Shown here: in pieces, positions 35,027 through 46,333 of the stretch | Layout of the letters: every line of letters starts with the position of its first letter | Numbering within the stretch: position 1 is the stretch's first letter | From: Diospyros lotus | Lineage: Eukaryota > Streptophyta > Magnoliopsida > Ericales > Ebenaceae | Assembly (NCBI RefSeq): GCF_014633365.1 | Contig: NC_068339.1 | Span: 14,407,925 to 14,471,924 of the forward strand | DNA: 64,000 nucleotides | Reading direction: 5' to 3' | The notes under the pieces: model-generated | The model's input: only the letters and a program-made list of their open reading frames with translations | What the model was told of the DNA's origin: nothing | The model's database searches: none | Position numbers and translations under genes: made by a program

Positions 35027-37033
35027 ATGGTCGAAGGAACGCACATGAAGAACATGGAGTCGCAGCTCCAACAACTCAACTCGGCAGTGGGAGAATTTCA
35101 GGATCGGGTGGATTGCCTAGAAGTCAGCAACCAAAAAAACCATGATGCGATCATGACAGTGGATCGCAAGATGGAAGGAAGACTTAACCGAATGAGAGAT
35201 GATATCAACCAGATGAGGAAGGAGATGGGTAATCAACTTTAACAGTTTATGTTGATGTTTACTCACCAAAATCAGGTTAGGTTGTCTCCCAACTTTCCTC
35301 GTAGGGATAGGAACGACCCTATTTTACAGAATGAGAGAATGAATTAAGAAAATAGAGCCCATGAGATTGTTGTCGAGCAAGGAGATTGTTAGGTGAGGAA
35401 CGAGAGGACCAAACCATTCCTCCCCCACAGGGGTTTCCCATGGCCCCGAATGGAGATACCTGTGTTTGAAGAGACTAATCCTAGGTGGTGGATTAGGAAG
35501 TGTGAGCAGATGTTCGAATGGTATAATGTACCAGCAAAAAGAAGGGTGGCCTTAGCTATCGCTTACTCTGACGATACGGTGGATGCATGGTTCCAAGGGT
35601 GGACCCGAATGAGGGAGAAATTATATTTGGAGGAAATTTCAGAAAAGCTTTGTGAAAGGTTCGAGGAAATGACCATGTCGGATACTATAGAGGAATTCAA
35701 TAAGTTACGACAAGTGGGGAATGTGGGGTCTTACTTGAGACGTTTTGAAGAGTTGAGGTCATTGATGAGTAACAATGACCCCCACCTGTCGGAAGCTTAC
35801 TTTGTTTCTAGCTTCCTTAGCGACCTCAATGAGGATTTGCGACCGATGGTGAAAATGATAAGGCCTCGGACAGTGAAATAAGCTGCGAAGAGTGCCAAGT
35901 TGCAGGAGCTAGTGGTTGAAACCCTTATGAAGAAGCAGAGATAGCAACAGAAAGTGACATCCGAGGGAAATTGGCAACAAGGGGACTTATAGAGACTCGA
36001 CGAAAGGAAATATAGGGGGGAGAAATGTTAGGGGCCCATATCAAGGGGGATGGATGGAGGAGACTACGAGGCTACTCGACGCATGTTATAGGTGCAGTGA
36101 TAGGTACTATTATGGGCACCAATGCAAACGCCAACTGTTACTGCTAGAAGGAGATAGGGATGGTGAACTGGAGGTGGAAGAAGTAGAAGAATTTAGGGAA
36201 ATTAGGGGGGAGAATGATGGAGAAATATCCCTCCATGCCCTCAAGGGGATCACCAACAACAAGATAATTAAGGTTGAAGGGAAGGTGAAGGAAGACAACT
36301 TGTCAATTTTGATTGACAGTGGGAGCACCCATAGTTTCCTTGACAATAACACCGCTATGAAGCTAAAGTGCCAACTCATTGGGACACCGCCCTTGAGTGT
36401 GGTAGTTGCTAATGGAAATCGAGTGTTGAGCAATTCTGCTTGCCTGGGTTTCATATGGGAAATGCAAGAAGAAAAATTTGAGGAAGACCTTAGGTTGTTA
36501 CAGCTATGAGGGTGTGATGTGGTGTTAGGAGTGGATTGGATGAAGGGGATGAGTCCCATAAGCTTTGATTTCAACCAAATGGAAGTCTCCTTTCAAAAAG
36601 AAGGGAAGAAGATGACGTTTACCAGTGGGCAAAAGGTTGCGACTTGCAAGATGATTACAGGTAAGAGGCTGCAAAGGGTCCTCATGAGCAAATGGAGTCA
36701 GTTCACACAGCTATTTTCCATTGTGGAAGTGGAGGAGAATCCAAATGGGAAGGGCAGGGCGAGCTACAACTCACTGTCAGCCACCAGTAAAAAAGTGCTG
36801 ACCAAGTATACACACTACCCTTTATTGATGAACTGTTGGCAAACTTTAAGGACCTCTTTATGGAACCAAAGACCCTTCCTCCTAACCGAACTTTGGACCA
36901 TGTCATTAACCTAAAATCGAATGTAGAGCCAATCAATGTCAGGTCATACCGTTATGCCCTTATCCAAAAAATTGAAATCAAAAGGATAATAAAAGAGATA
37001 ATGAGCCAATCCTTCATTAGACCAAACCAAAGC
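35027..37033 (+). pseudogene. Gypsy gag-protease remnant (copy 2)
   Basis: The same order as copy 1 is seen: coiled-coil Gag start, capsid motif WWIRKCEQMFEWYNVP near 35483-35530, LIDSGSTHSFLD near 36310-36345, and the spacer leading to RT. Stops at about 35240, 35879, 35942 and 36507, plus frame changes, break it. Several are identical in copy 1 (for example the TGA at about 8506/36507), so the element was dead before the segment was duplicated. It is cut at 37033 by the inserted LTR element. Confidence 0.88.
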
Positions 37034-40000
37034 TGTAACGCCCCATTTTCCCACAACAAGCGTTAACTCGAGATTTCGAGAATATATATATTTTTTTTTT
37101 CAACATCGAACACACGACATAAGTCTCTCAATACATATACCTTCATCATGATCATTTCCCGTCAATCTCGATCGTACCTTCTTAGCATATCAAAATTTAA
37201 TAATAAACTAAGACAGGTATCAACAATCACATCAACGAAAGCAAGATCGAAACCTCAATGACATATAACCGACAATTCCTTTACAATAACCAAATCGATG
37301 TTTCACATGAAAATATCAAAATATTACATAACCTCTGAACATCGTAATCATAGACAAAACCTACGGTAACATAGCCGCTACATCTCGATGATATTCTTTC
37401 CCTTGGCGCCACTGCTTTCACCTGGAACGTTTGAATATTCCAGGGACATAGTCCAAATTAGATGCTGAATCATCTAAGTAAGAGTTCAAAAACGTTTTCA
37501 TGCAGATATGAAAAATCATATACAAAATCGATAAATCCCGACATGCACCAGCCTAAGAGAATCCCACATAGCGCTTAACCCTAACCGGGGAAAATGCAAT
37601 CTCTCTAAAGGCGACACGACCACTTCGGCTCATTGGCAAAACAATCATGCTTAAGAGGGACAACCTCGACATATGAACCCGGGAATCACCCCATTGTCAT
37701 TGTTAGGCTTTATGCTCCAACTCAAAAGCAATCCAAAACCCAACGCAACCCTAGCCCCAAGAGTGCCACATCAGTACTATCCTCGGAATCGACGTCACCT
37801 CAGCATTAATGCTATTGCTCAAAGGAACCTAGGGTGGTGTCCACTCGCAGCCCCGCCACTTGAGCCAACAACCGGGGTGGTGTCCACTCTCAGCCCCGCC
37901 ACTTGGGTCCCGTAGGGTGAAGTCCGTCTCAGCCCCGTCCCAAGTGGGTCACCTAACATTAATCCTAGGTACGCATCCCGAGTGCTGTCACTCTGGGCTA
38001 CGTCACAAGTTACCAACCCACGTCCCACATGGACGACACAAAACAAGCCAACGCCGAAAAATCATAACATGCATAAAATCAACATCTCAATGTATGCACT
38101 TTACTGTACGAAATTCAATGCATGTGTAAATAATTGTTTGGACAACCATAATAAACCAAGCCATAGGGATGAACATTCCCAGTAAACCATTCACATGTCG
38201 CTTAAAATCTTTTCGGGTAAAACCACTCACAAGTCAAAACAAAGTTGGGGGCGAACACTCACCTTTGGCGATATTTCGGTACGCCTCGATTTGCGTGCCT
38301 TCTTCAATCTTCGCACGAGTCACTTCGTCTCAACCCTCAAGGCACCCTAATCATCACATTTATCCAACAATTATAATTTTCCTTAATTTTCTCACAATTT
38401 TCCTATTTTTCTCCCATTTTCTTCTCTAAGAATCCAAAATAAATATCTACACAACTATTTTCTCAAATATTTTTACATAATAATTCATAAAACAATATTT
38501 ATAAGCCTCTGGGATTTTCTGGAAATTTTCCAGATTTTTCTCCTATTTTCTCAAATTTTCATAATTACTTTTCCTTGAGAAAATTTATTTCTCATCGATT
38601 TACTTCGAATATACTTCAAGAAAAATCACCAAAACTCATCAAATAAATTCCTTATACTTCTGAAAATTTTTCAGAATTTTCTAAAAATTCCTCCTATTTA
38701 TTTTCTATTTACATTTCCTTTCAAAAATCAAAAATAATTATTTTCTCAAGAAATTTCCAAGATAAAAATTCATAAAAATAAACTATTCATCTTTCTAGAA
38801 TTTCTGGATATTTTTCCAGAATTTTAATTCCTTTAATTCTATTTTTCCTATAATTTTCTTTATTTTCAGTATTTAAAAAATACAAAAAAATACCTCTGGT
38901 CATCTTCTCCAGCGACGGTACACCGAAAAATTGAAGCGACGACACCAGGCTGATCCTCTCCCTTAGTCGATCCCAATGGTACCAATCTTGCTCGGAAAAG
39001 ACCACCGGAAGCCTTCCGATTTGGCCAAAAACAATCGGCCAAAGCTATCCCGCCACCGAACTCCGACGAATCAAATTGACCCTCGATTCGAACTCCGATT
39101 GGCACGAAACTTTCCAGATCAGTTACCCATCACCTTGCGAACAAAAGCCCCTTATTAGATCGCTCAATCGATCACTCTACAACCCGATTGCAAAATGTAT
39201 ATATATATATATACGGCCGAATGTATATATATGCGAAAACACCCTCTATACTACCCCAAAAATTCCCAAAATCTCCAAAAATGATCCTCTTCCCTCAAGG
39301 AACAAAAGCCCCTTATTGGTTTCCCTCGATTTGCTCTCAAAACCGAGCAATTTGATGCTTCATTTTCGGTCGAAACCCTTGGCTATTTATAGCCAAATTC
39401 GACCCCCACGTGGCCGATTTCCGACCAAGGCTTCTTCCCCACGCTTCCTAAACCACCCTAGGCCACTCCCTGACGACCCTAGGCTGCCCAAATCGCCTGA
39501 AAATCAGGCCAAAATCTCGGCCAAATCTGCCATGCTTTGGCAGATTTTCAAAAATTGCGATTTGGCCCTCTTTGAATTTCCTTTTACATTTTGGCCTTTA
39601 TTCTCAAGCCCCTTAATTATCCAACTATACCACTAAGACCCACAAGATTAGAACTTCTCATTTTTGCCTTGAAATTTTCAAAAATTTACCGTTTTGACCT
39701 CCCTCAGGCATTTTTAGAAAATTACACTTAGGCCCGACTGATTTATTTGACCTCAAATCCACTCGATTCAACCTGAAATCTCTTAAGGGTTGTTCTATAC
39801 ATCGAATACTAGTCCTTGACACTCTCCGTTGACTTTTTGGACGTCGCTTACCGCAATTCGCTAATACGACCTAATTGACAGTTGTATTTTTGTTGTACCG
39901 AAAACTGTTCCCGATCTCATTTCTTTCATCACTAAAAATCATAATTTTAATTGCTCGTCGATACTATACCATTTTCCTTGGCTATCTAGGGTCCGAGGTA

Positions 40001-40128
40001 CTCCCTCTGATTAATTCGGTCGTCCAAAGCAGTGTTAGTGTGCCCTATAGTCCTATTTTTTCCAAAATTCCAATTATGCCCTTTATCAAACATCATTTTT
40101 ATTCTCAAAATTATTCTCGGGTGTTACA
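37034..40128 (-). repeat. 3' LTR of gag-only element, about 3.1 kb
   Basis: On the plus strand it runs TGTAACGCCCC to GGGTGTTACA, giving the inverted TGTAAC/GTTACA ends. It contains imperfect repeats of a GGTGGTGTCCACTC unit near 37790-37935, a TA microsatellite near 39199-39215, and a TATTTATAGCC stretch near 39382. Against the other LTR (41979 onward) I count about nine differences in the first 700 bases by eye, suggesting recent insertion. Confidence 0.9.
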
Positions 40129-40141
40129 TCCTCCCCCCTTA
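40129..40141 (-). promoter_or_regulatory. Polypurine tract of gag-only element
   Basis: On the minus strand, TAAGGGGGGAGGA lies directly before the 3' LTR start TGTAACACCC. This is the expected plus-strand priming site for a minus-oriented element. Confidence 0.85.
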
Positions 40142-40493
40142 AAGAAATTTCGTCCTCGAAATCTGGTCCGTGATACTTGCTAATGACTCTTAATTGAAAT
40201 GTCCTAAGTACCACTCATTATCCTTAGCAATTATTCATTGCTTATATCTCCTTATGATCCGAGCTTACCAGACATGTTTTTATTTTCCAGAATATCCCGT
40301 TGTAGCTTTGAACAGGCAGTTACACGAATCCCAAAATAATTCATAACACTTATTATTATTTCCAACTGTGTCCTCGAGATACATTTCATTGACTCCCAAC
40401 CGACTCTAATGCTAATGCCATGATGACACAGAAATTGATAACATTGAACTTTAACTTATCTGCCAAGATGGCACAGAAATTGATAACATTGAA
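40142..40493 (-). other. Non-coding stretch between gag and polypurine tract
   Basis: About 350 bases lie downstream of gag. I see no protease, RT or integrase motif in any frame, which is what makes the element non-autonomous. Confidence 0.6.
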
Positions 40494-41789
40494 TTAGCTC
40501 GGCATATCTTTGGTCATTGTCGGATGGGTTTCTTCATCATCTCTTGCCAAGCCAGGGTAAACCTCTTCATTTTCTCTTGTTAGGCAAAAGACTCGTCCGG
40601 TACGAGGTCCTGGCGTCATGGTTATCTTCCCGGGTTTATCCATCTTCTGTCTCTTCGGACATTCACTAGCGTAGTGACCGGGTTGATTGCACGAGTAGCA
40701 TATGATCCCCGTTCGATTCCCAGTTGGAGGTACATCTTTCTTCTTAGGGCAGTCCTTTTCCTTGTGTCCTTTTTCGCCGCACGAAAAACACGTGATATGC
40801 CCTTGAGAAAAATTTCTTCCTGGGTGTTCTTTATTGCATCGAGGACACGGCTTGCTATCTTTGAAATTTTTCCCTCCTGTCTTATGCTCCGTGCCTTTCG
40901 AATCTTTCTTCTTTTCATCAGATCTTATCAATCCTACACGCAGTAGGTTCATTTCAGTGGTCAGAGCCCTGTCCAGCGCCTCGTTGTAAGTGTTGATGGT
41001 ACATGAGCTGAGGGCTTGTTGTAGATCTACTTTTAATCCACTCACAAATTTATGTGCCTTCTGCCTTTCGTCAGTTTCGTACATAGGCACGTATCTGATT
41101 AGTTGGGTAAACTTGACATCGTATTGGGTTACTGACATTTCGTCAGTCTGCTTTAAGTTCATGAATTCCCAAGTTCTCTCTTCCTTCCAGCTTTGGGGAA
41201 AGTACTTAGCATTGAAAACTTCCTTAAAAGCTTCCCAGGTTATCGCCTGAGCTTGTCTCGGCCTTAGATCCTGTGCTGCCTGCCTGGGTGTCCTTTGTAG
41301 GGCTCGTTGGGCTGATTGCCACCATCGTGCAGCCTCTTCCTCGAGCATGAATGTAACGCAGTTAACCTTCTCTTCGTCACTACACTGCAGGTGTTGGAGC
41401 AGCTTCTCAGTTTGCTCTATCCAGTACTCGGCTGCACTGGGGTCATCTCCCGCTTTTCCTCTAAACACCAGGGGTCTTTGCCGGCGATACTGATCCAGCA
41501 CATGGGGGGTGTGCCTTGGTGGCTCGTTCCTTGTTACATGTGTCAGCACGCCCTCTAAGATTCGTTCTATTCGATCAAGTCTACTCTCACTAGGACCTGA
41601 TTGCTCTTCTTGTCGTCTACTGCTCGTGGCACGATTCGTGGAGCGACTACGATGATTACTCGTAGCTGAATTCGCAGAGCGACTATGGCGACTACTTGTG
41701 GCGCGACTCACTAAGCGACCACGATGACTGCTACTACCGTTTTCCTCATCTTGCTCATTGAGATCCAGGATTCTTCGAGTCCTCTCCAT
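40494..41789 (-). CDS. Gag nucleocapsid protein of LTR retrotransposon
   Basis: An uninterrupted 431-residue reading frame. The first 75 residues are Ser/Arg-rich with repeated SRSTNRATSS-like words. The capsid region (about 100-260) has the Retrotrans_gag pattern, with AARWWQSAQRAL and FNAKYFPQSWKEERTWEF. Two CCHC zinc knuckles follow near the C terminus: CFSCGEKGHKEKDC and CYSCNQPGHYASEC (C-X2-C-X4-H-X4-C), after a partial CPRCNKEHPG word. It would bind and package element RNA. The intact frame suggests recent activity or selection for Gag. Pol functions would have to come from another element. Confidence 0.93.
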   Translation of the reverse strand: MERTRRILDLNEQDEENGSSSHRGRLVSRATSSRHSRSANSATSNHRSRSTNRATSSRRQEEQSGPSESRLDRIERILEGVLTHVTRNEPPRHTPHVLDQYRRQRPLVFRGKAGDDPSAAEYWIEQTEKLLQHLQCSDEEKVNCVTFMLEEEAARWWQSAQRALQRTPRQAAQDLRPRQAQAITWEAFKEVFNAKYFPQSWKEERTWEFMNLKQTDEMSVTQYDVKFTQLIRYVPMYETDERQKAHKFVSGLKVDLQQALSSCTINTYNEALDRALTTEMNLLRVGLIRSDEKKKDSKGTEHKTGGKNFKDSKPCPRCNKEHPGRNFSQGHITCFSCGEKGHKEKDCPKKKDVPPTGNRTGIICYSCNQPGHYASECPKRQKMDKPGKITMTPGPRTGRVFCLTRENEEVYPGLARDDEETHPTMTKDMPS

Positions 41790-41964
41790 CTGAAAAAGGC
41801 AAACATCAATACTTGAACCTTAATGATTCTAATAACTACCAAACCATTCTAATACTCGAACCTCAATGATTCAAACCTATCTTGATAGCTAAACCATTAC
41901 TGACTCAGTTATTCTCAATTCTCACTAGTACCCCTGAGTCTCCAATCGGGGTTTTTGCTAGTTT

Positions 41965-41976
41965 GCTCTAATACCA
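41965..41976 (-). promoter_or_regulatory. Primer-binding site of gag-only element
   Basis: The minus strand reads TGGTATTAGAGC, two bases after the LTR end. It matches the plant initiator-Met primer site with one difference and fixes the element's orientation. Confidence 0.9.
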
Positions 41977-41978
41977 AA

Positions 41979-43407
41979 TGTAACGCCCCATTTTCCCACA
42001 ACGAGCGTTAACTCGAGATTTCGAGAATATTTTTTTTTTTTTTTTTCAACATCGAACACACGACATAAGTCTCTCAATACATATACCTTCATCATAATCA
42101 TTTCCCGTCAATCTCGATCGTACCTTCTTAGCATATCAAAATTTAATAATAAACTAAGACAGGTATCAACAATCACATCAACGAAAGCAAGATCGAAACC
42201 TCAATGACATATAACCGACAATTCCTTTACAATAACCAAATCGATGTTTCACATGAAAATATTAAAATATTACATAACCTCTGAACATCGTAATCATGGA
42301 CAAAACCTACGGTAACATAGCCGCTACATCTCGATGATATTCTTTCCCTTGGCGCCACTGCTTTCACCTGGAACGTTTGAATATTCCAGGGACATAGTCC
42401 AAATTAGATGCTGAATCATCTAAGTAAGAGTTCAAAAACGTTTTCATGTAGATATGAAAAATCATATACAAAATCGATAAATCCCGACATGCACCAGCCT
42501 AAGAGAATCCCACATAGCACTTAACCCTAACCGGGGAAAATGCAATCTCTCTAAAGGCGACACGACCACTTCGGCTCATTGGCAAAACAATCATGCTTAA
42601 GAGGGACAACCTCGACATATGAACCCAGGAATCACCCCATTGTCATTGTTAGGCTTTACGCTCCAACTCAAAAGCAATCCAAAACCCAACGCAACCCTAG
42701 CCCCAAGAGTGCCACATCAGCACTATCCTCGGAATCGACGTCACCTCGGCATTAATGCTATTGCTCAAAGGAACCTGGGGTGGTGTCCACTCGCAGCCCC
42801 GCCACTTGAGCCAACAACCGGGGTGGTGTCCACTCTCAGCCCCGCCACTTGGGTCCCGTAGGGTGAAGTCCGTCTCAGCCCCGTCCCAAGTGGGTCACCT
42901 AGCATTAATCCTAGGTACGCATCCCGAGTGCTGTCACTATGGGCTACGTCACAAGTTACCAACCCGGAATCGACGTCACCTTGGCATTAATGCTATTGCT
43001 CAAAGGAACCTGGGGTGGTGTCCACTCGCAGCCCCGCCACTTGAGCCAACAACCGGGGTGGTGTCCACTCTCAGCCCCGCCACTTGGGTCCCGTAGGGTG
43101 AAGTCCGACTCAGCCCCGTCCCAAGTGGGTCACCTAGCATTAATCCTAGGTACGCATCCCGAGTGCTGTCACTCTGGGCTACGTCACAAGTTACCAACCC
43201 ACGTCCCACATGGACGACACAAAACAAGTCAACGCCGAAAAATCATAACATGCATAAAATCAACATCTCAATGTATGCACTTTACCGTACGAAATTCAAT
43301 GCATGTGTAAATAATTGTTTGGACAACCATAATAAACCAAGTCATAGGGATGAACATTCCCAGTAAACCATTCACATGTCGCTTAAAATCTTTTCGGGTA
43401 AAACCAC
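41979..43407 (-). repeat. 5' LTR of gag-only element, truncated
   Basis: It matches 37034 to about 38228 of the 3' LTR, then stops abruptly at AACCAC, where an inverted LTR begins. It includes an extra tandem copy at 42731-43200 that the 3' LTR lacks. The missing part is the U3 end of the LTR. Confidence 0.88.
42731..43200. repeat. 235-bp tandem duplication inside the 5' LTR
   Basis: Units 42731-42965 and 42966-43200 both begin GGAATCGACGTCACCT and contain the GGTGGTGTCCACTC sub-repeats. The 3' LTR has one copy (about 37785-38020). Confidence 0.92.
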
Positions 43408-45781
43408 TGTAACACCCGAGAATAATTTTGAGAATAAAAATGATGTTTGATAAAGGGCATAATTGGAATTTTGGGAAAAATAGGACTATAGGGCACACTA
43501 ACACAGCTTTAGACGACCGAATTAATCAGAAGGAGTACCTCGAACCCTAGATAGCCAAGGAAAATGGTATAGTATCGACGAGCAATTAAAATTATGATTT
43601 TTAGTGATGAAAGAAATGAGATCGGGAACAGTTTTCGGTACAGCAAAAATACAACTGCCAATTAGGTCGTATTACCGAATTGCTGTAAGCGACGTCCAAA
43701 AAGTCAACGGAAAGTGTCAAGGACTAGTATTCGATGTATAGAACAACCCTTAAGAGGTTTCAGGTTGAATCGAGTGGATTTGAGGTCAAATAAATCAGTC
43801 GGGCCTAAGTGTAATTTTCTAAAAATGCCCGAGGGAGGTCAAAACGGTAAATTTTTGAAAATTTCAAGGCAGAAATGAGAAGTTCTAATCTTGTGGGTCT
43901 TAGTGGTATAGTTGGATAATTAAGGGGCTTGAGAATAAGGGCCAAAATGTAAAAGGAAATTCAAAGAGGGTCAAATCGCAATTTTTGAAAATCTGCCAAA
44001 GCATGGTAGATTTGGCCGAGATTTTGGCCTGATTTTCCGGTGATTTGGGCAGCCTAGGGTCGTCAGGGAGTGGCCTAGGGTCGTCTAGGAAGCGTGGGGA
44101 AGAAGCCTTGGCCGGAAATCGGCCACGTGGGGGTCGAATTTGGCTATAAATAGCCAAGGGTTTCGGCCGAAAATGAAGCATCAAATTGCTCGATTTTGAG
44201 AGCAAATCGAGGTAAACCAATAAGGGACTTTTGTTCCTTGAGGGAAGAGGATCATTTCTGGAGATTTTGAGAATTTTTGGGGTAGTATAGAGGGTGTTTT
44301 CGCATATATATACATTCGGCTGTATATATATATATATACATTTTGCAATCGGGTTGTAGAGTGATCGATCGAGCGATCTAATAAGGGGCTTTTGTTCGCA
44401 AGGTGATGGGTAACTGATCTGGAAAGTTTCGTGCTAATCGGAGTTCGAATCGAGGGTCAATTTAATTCGCCGGAGTTCGGTGGCGGGATAGCTTCGGCCG
44501 ACTGTTTTTGGCCAAATCGGAAGGCTTCCGGTGGTTTTTTCCGAGCAAAATTGGTACCATTGGGATCGACTAAGGGAGAGGATCAGCCTGGTGTCGTCGC
44601 TTCAATTTTCCGGTGTACTGTCGCCGGAGAAGATGATCGGAGGTATTTTTTGTATTTTTTAAATACTGAAAATAAAGAAAATTATAGGAAAAATAGAATT
44701 AAAGGAATTAAAATTCTGGAAAAATATCCAGAAATTCTAGAAAGATGAATAGTTTATTTTTATGAATTTTTATCTTGGAAATTTCTTGAGAAAATAATTA
44801 TTTTTGATTTTTGAAAGGAAATGTAAATAGAAAATAAATAGGAGGAATTTTTAGAAAATTCTGAAAAATTTCCAGAAGTATAAGGAATTTATTTGATGAG
44901 TTTTGGTGATTTTTCTTGAAGTATATTCGAAGTAAATCGATGAGAAATAAATTTTCTCAAGGAAAAGTAATTATAGAAATTTGAGAAAATAGGAGAAAAA
45001 TTTGAAAAATTTCCAGAAAATCCCAGAGGCTTATAAATATTGTTTTATGAATTATTATGTAAAAATATTTGAGAAAATAGTTGTGTAGATATTTATTTTG
45101 GATTCTTAGAGAAGAAAATGGGATAAAAATAGGAAAATTGTGAGAAAATTAAGGAAAATTATAATTGTTGGATAAATGTGATGATTAGGGTGCCTTGAGG
45201 GTTGAGACGAAGTGACTCGTGCGATGATCGAAGAAGGCACGCAAATCGAGGCGTACCGAAATATCGCCAAAGAGTGCTGATGTGGCACTCTTGGGGCTAG
45301 GGTTGCGTTGGGTTTTGGATTGCTTTTGAGTTGGAGCGTAAAGCCTAACAATGACAATGGGGTGATTCCCGGGTTCATATGTCGAGGTTGTCCCTCTTAA
45401 GCATGATTGTTTTGCCAATGAGCCGAAGTGGTCGTGTCGCCTTTAGAGAGATTGCATTTTCCCCGGTTAGGGTTAAGTGCTATGTGGAATTCTCTTAGGT
45501 TGGTGCATGTCGGGATTTATCGATTTTGTATATGATTTTTCATATCTGCATGAAAACATTTTTGAACTCTTACTTAGATGATTCAGCATCTAATTTGGAC
45601 TATGTCCCTGGAATATTCAAACATTCCAGGTGAAAGCAGTAGCGCCAAGGGAAAGAATATCATCGACATGTAACGGCTATGTTACCGTAGGTTTTGTCCA
45701 TGATTACGATATTCAGAGGTTATGTAATATTTTGATATTTTCATGTGAAACATCGATTTGGTTATTGTAAAGGAATTGTCG
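43408..45781 (+). repeat. Inverted partial LTR of the gag-only family
   Basis: It begins with the LTR start TGTAACACCCGAG in plus orientation and follows the reverse complement of 40128-37268. An internal deletion near 45270 removes the GGTGGTGTCCACTC repeat region. It ends at GGAATTGTCG, where gypsy integrase sequence resumes. It lacks the last roughly 235 bases of the LTR. Confidence 0.88.
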
Positions 45782-45936
45782 ATTTGGACAGAAGAATCAT
45801 CTACCATCAAGAGGCTCCTCTTATTCAGGTGCTAGTCAGATGGCAAGGAGGATCCGAGAGGGAGGACACCTGGGAGTACCTTCCCCAACTACTACAACAA
45901 TTTTCTCGAATCGCCAGCCTCTTAAACATTTCTTGA
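45782..45936 (+). pseudogene. Gypsy integrase C-terminal/chromodomain-like tail
   Basis: The reading includes DRRIIYHQEAPLIQVLVRW, then WEYLPQLLQQF and a stop at about 45934-45936. The pattern of aromatic and WEYLPQL residues fits the chromodomain-like end of chromovirus integrases. It sits 30 bases before the 3' LTR, as expected for the end of pol. Confidence 0.8.
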
Positions 45937-45965
45937 GGACAAGAAATTGCTGAATGAAAGGGTAT

Positions 45966-46333
45966 TGTCATGGAACCAAGGTTGACCAAGGCCAATTTTG
46001 TTGCAGATTTATTTACTTTGGTATTTCTGTTTATTATTCAATTGTAATTCTCTTTTTTCCAACTATTAATTAGTTAGAGAGAATATCCAACTGTAAAAGT
46101 GGCTAGGATAAGACAAAATAATTGGTTATGAGGGCTCTGATCTACTGTGGCAACACCCTAGGACAACTATATAAGTTCAATCTATTCTTGTAACCCACCA
46201 TCGATTATCAAAGAAAGAATACAAATCTGATTCTCTCTCAATTTCTTCCTCTCTTCCGTCAGTCCTTTAGCTATCTCACTCGAAACACATTAAACTGGCA
46301 GGTTGATTAGCGCCACATCCCATAATTGTGATA
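45966..46333 (+). repeat. 3' LTR of gypsy element (copy 2)
   Basis: It begins TGTCATGG and ends TTGTGATA, one base off the consensus CA end. It is clearly more diverged from the 5' LTR at 34593 than the two 5' LTR copies are from each other, so the gypsy insertion is much older than the segment duplication. Confidence 0.9.

Larger units (their letters stand above)
27941..37033. repeat. Large duplicated segment, copy 2
   Basis: It matches 1 to about 9050 in order, orientation and nearly all bases. The match stops at 37033 because a gag-only LTR element is inserted within the gypsy RT region, where copy 1 continues uninterrupted to the assembly gap. Copy 2 also carries a local expansion near 32826-32925. 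See copy 1 for the alternative haplotype explanation. Confidence 0.95.
37034..45781 (-). mobile_element. Gag-only LTR retrotransposon (TR-GAG-like) plus inverted LTR copy
   Basis: Read on the minus strand, it runs: 5' LTR (43407 down to 41979, truncated), primer site (41976-41965), a single gag gene (41789-40494), polypurine tract (40141-40129), 3' LTR (40128-37034). The internal region is only about 1.85 kb and holds no protease, RT or integrase. The LTRs are about 3.1 kb. Gag-only elements of this design are known in plants as TR-GAG. A second, plus-oriented partial LTR (43408-45781) is joined head-on to the truncated 5' LTR. Confidence 0.85.
34593..46333 (+). mobile_element. Ty3/gypsy element with nested insertion, both LTRs present (copy 2)
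   Basis: The 5' LTR is 34593-34977 and the 3' LTR 45966-46333. Both are immediately flanked by the same five bases TAATT (34588-34592 and 46334-46338), a perfect target duplication. This shows that the two distant parts are ends of one insertion. The gag-pro-RT start is at 35027-37033 and the integrase tail at 45782-45936. The central pol region is missing and replaced by the gag-only LTR element and its inverted LTR (37034-45781). Confidence 0.92.

Noticed and set aside
38169..39636. Open stretches of up to 186 codons in the LTR of the gag-only element
   Set aside because: LTR sequence shared with the inverted copy, with frames broken by small indels between copies. Not coding.
37673..43310. 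Several open stretches of 65-123 codons inside the gag-only LTRs
   Set aside because: They fall in LTR tandem repeats, recur in every LTR copy in more than one frame and have no recognisable domain.
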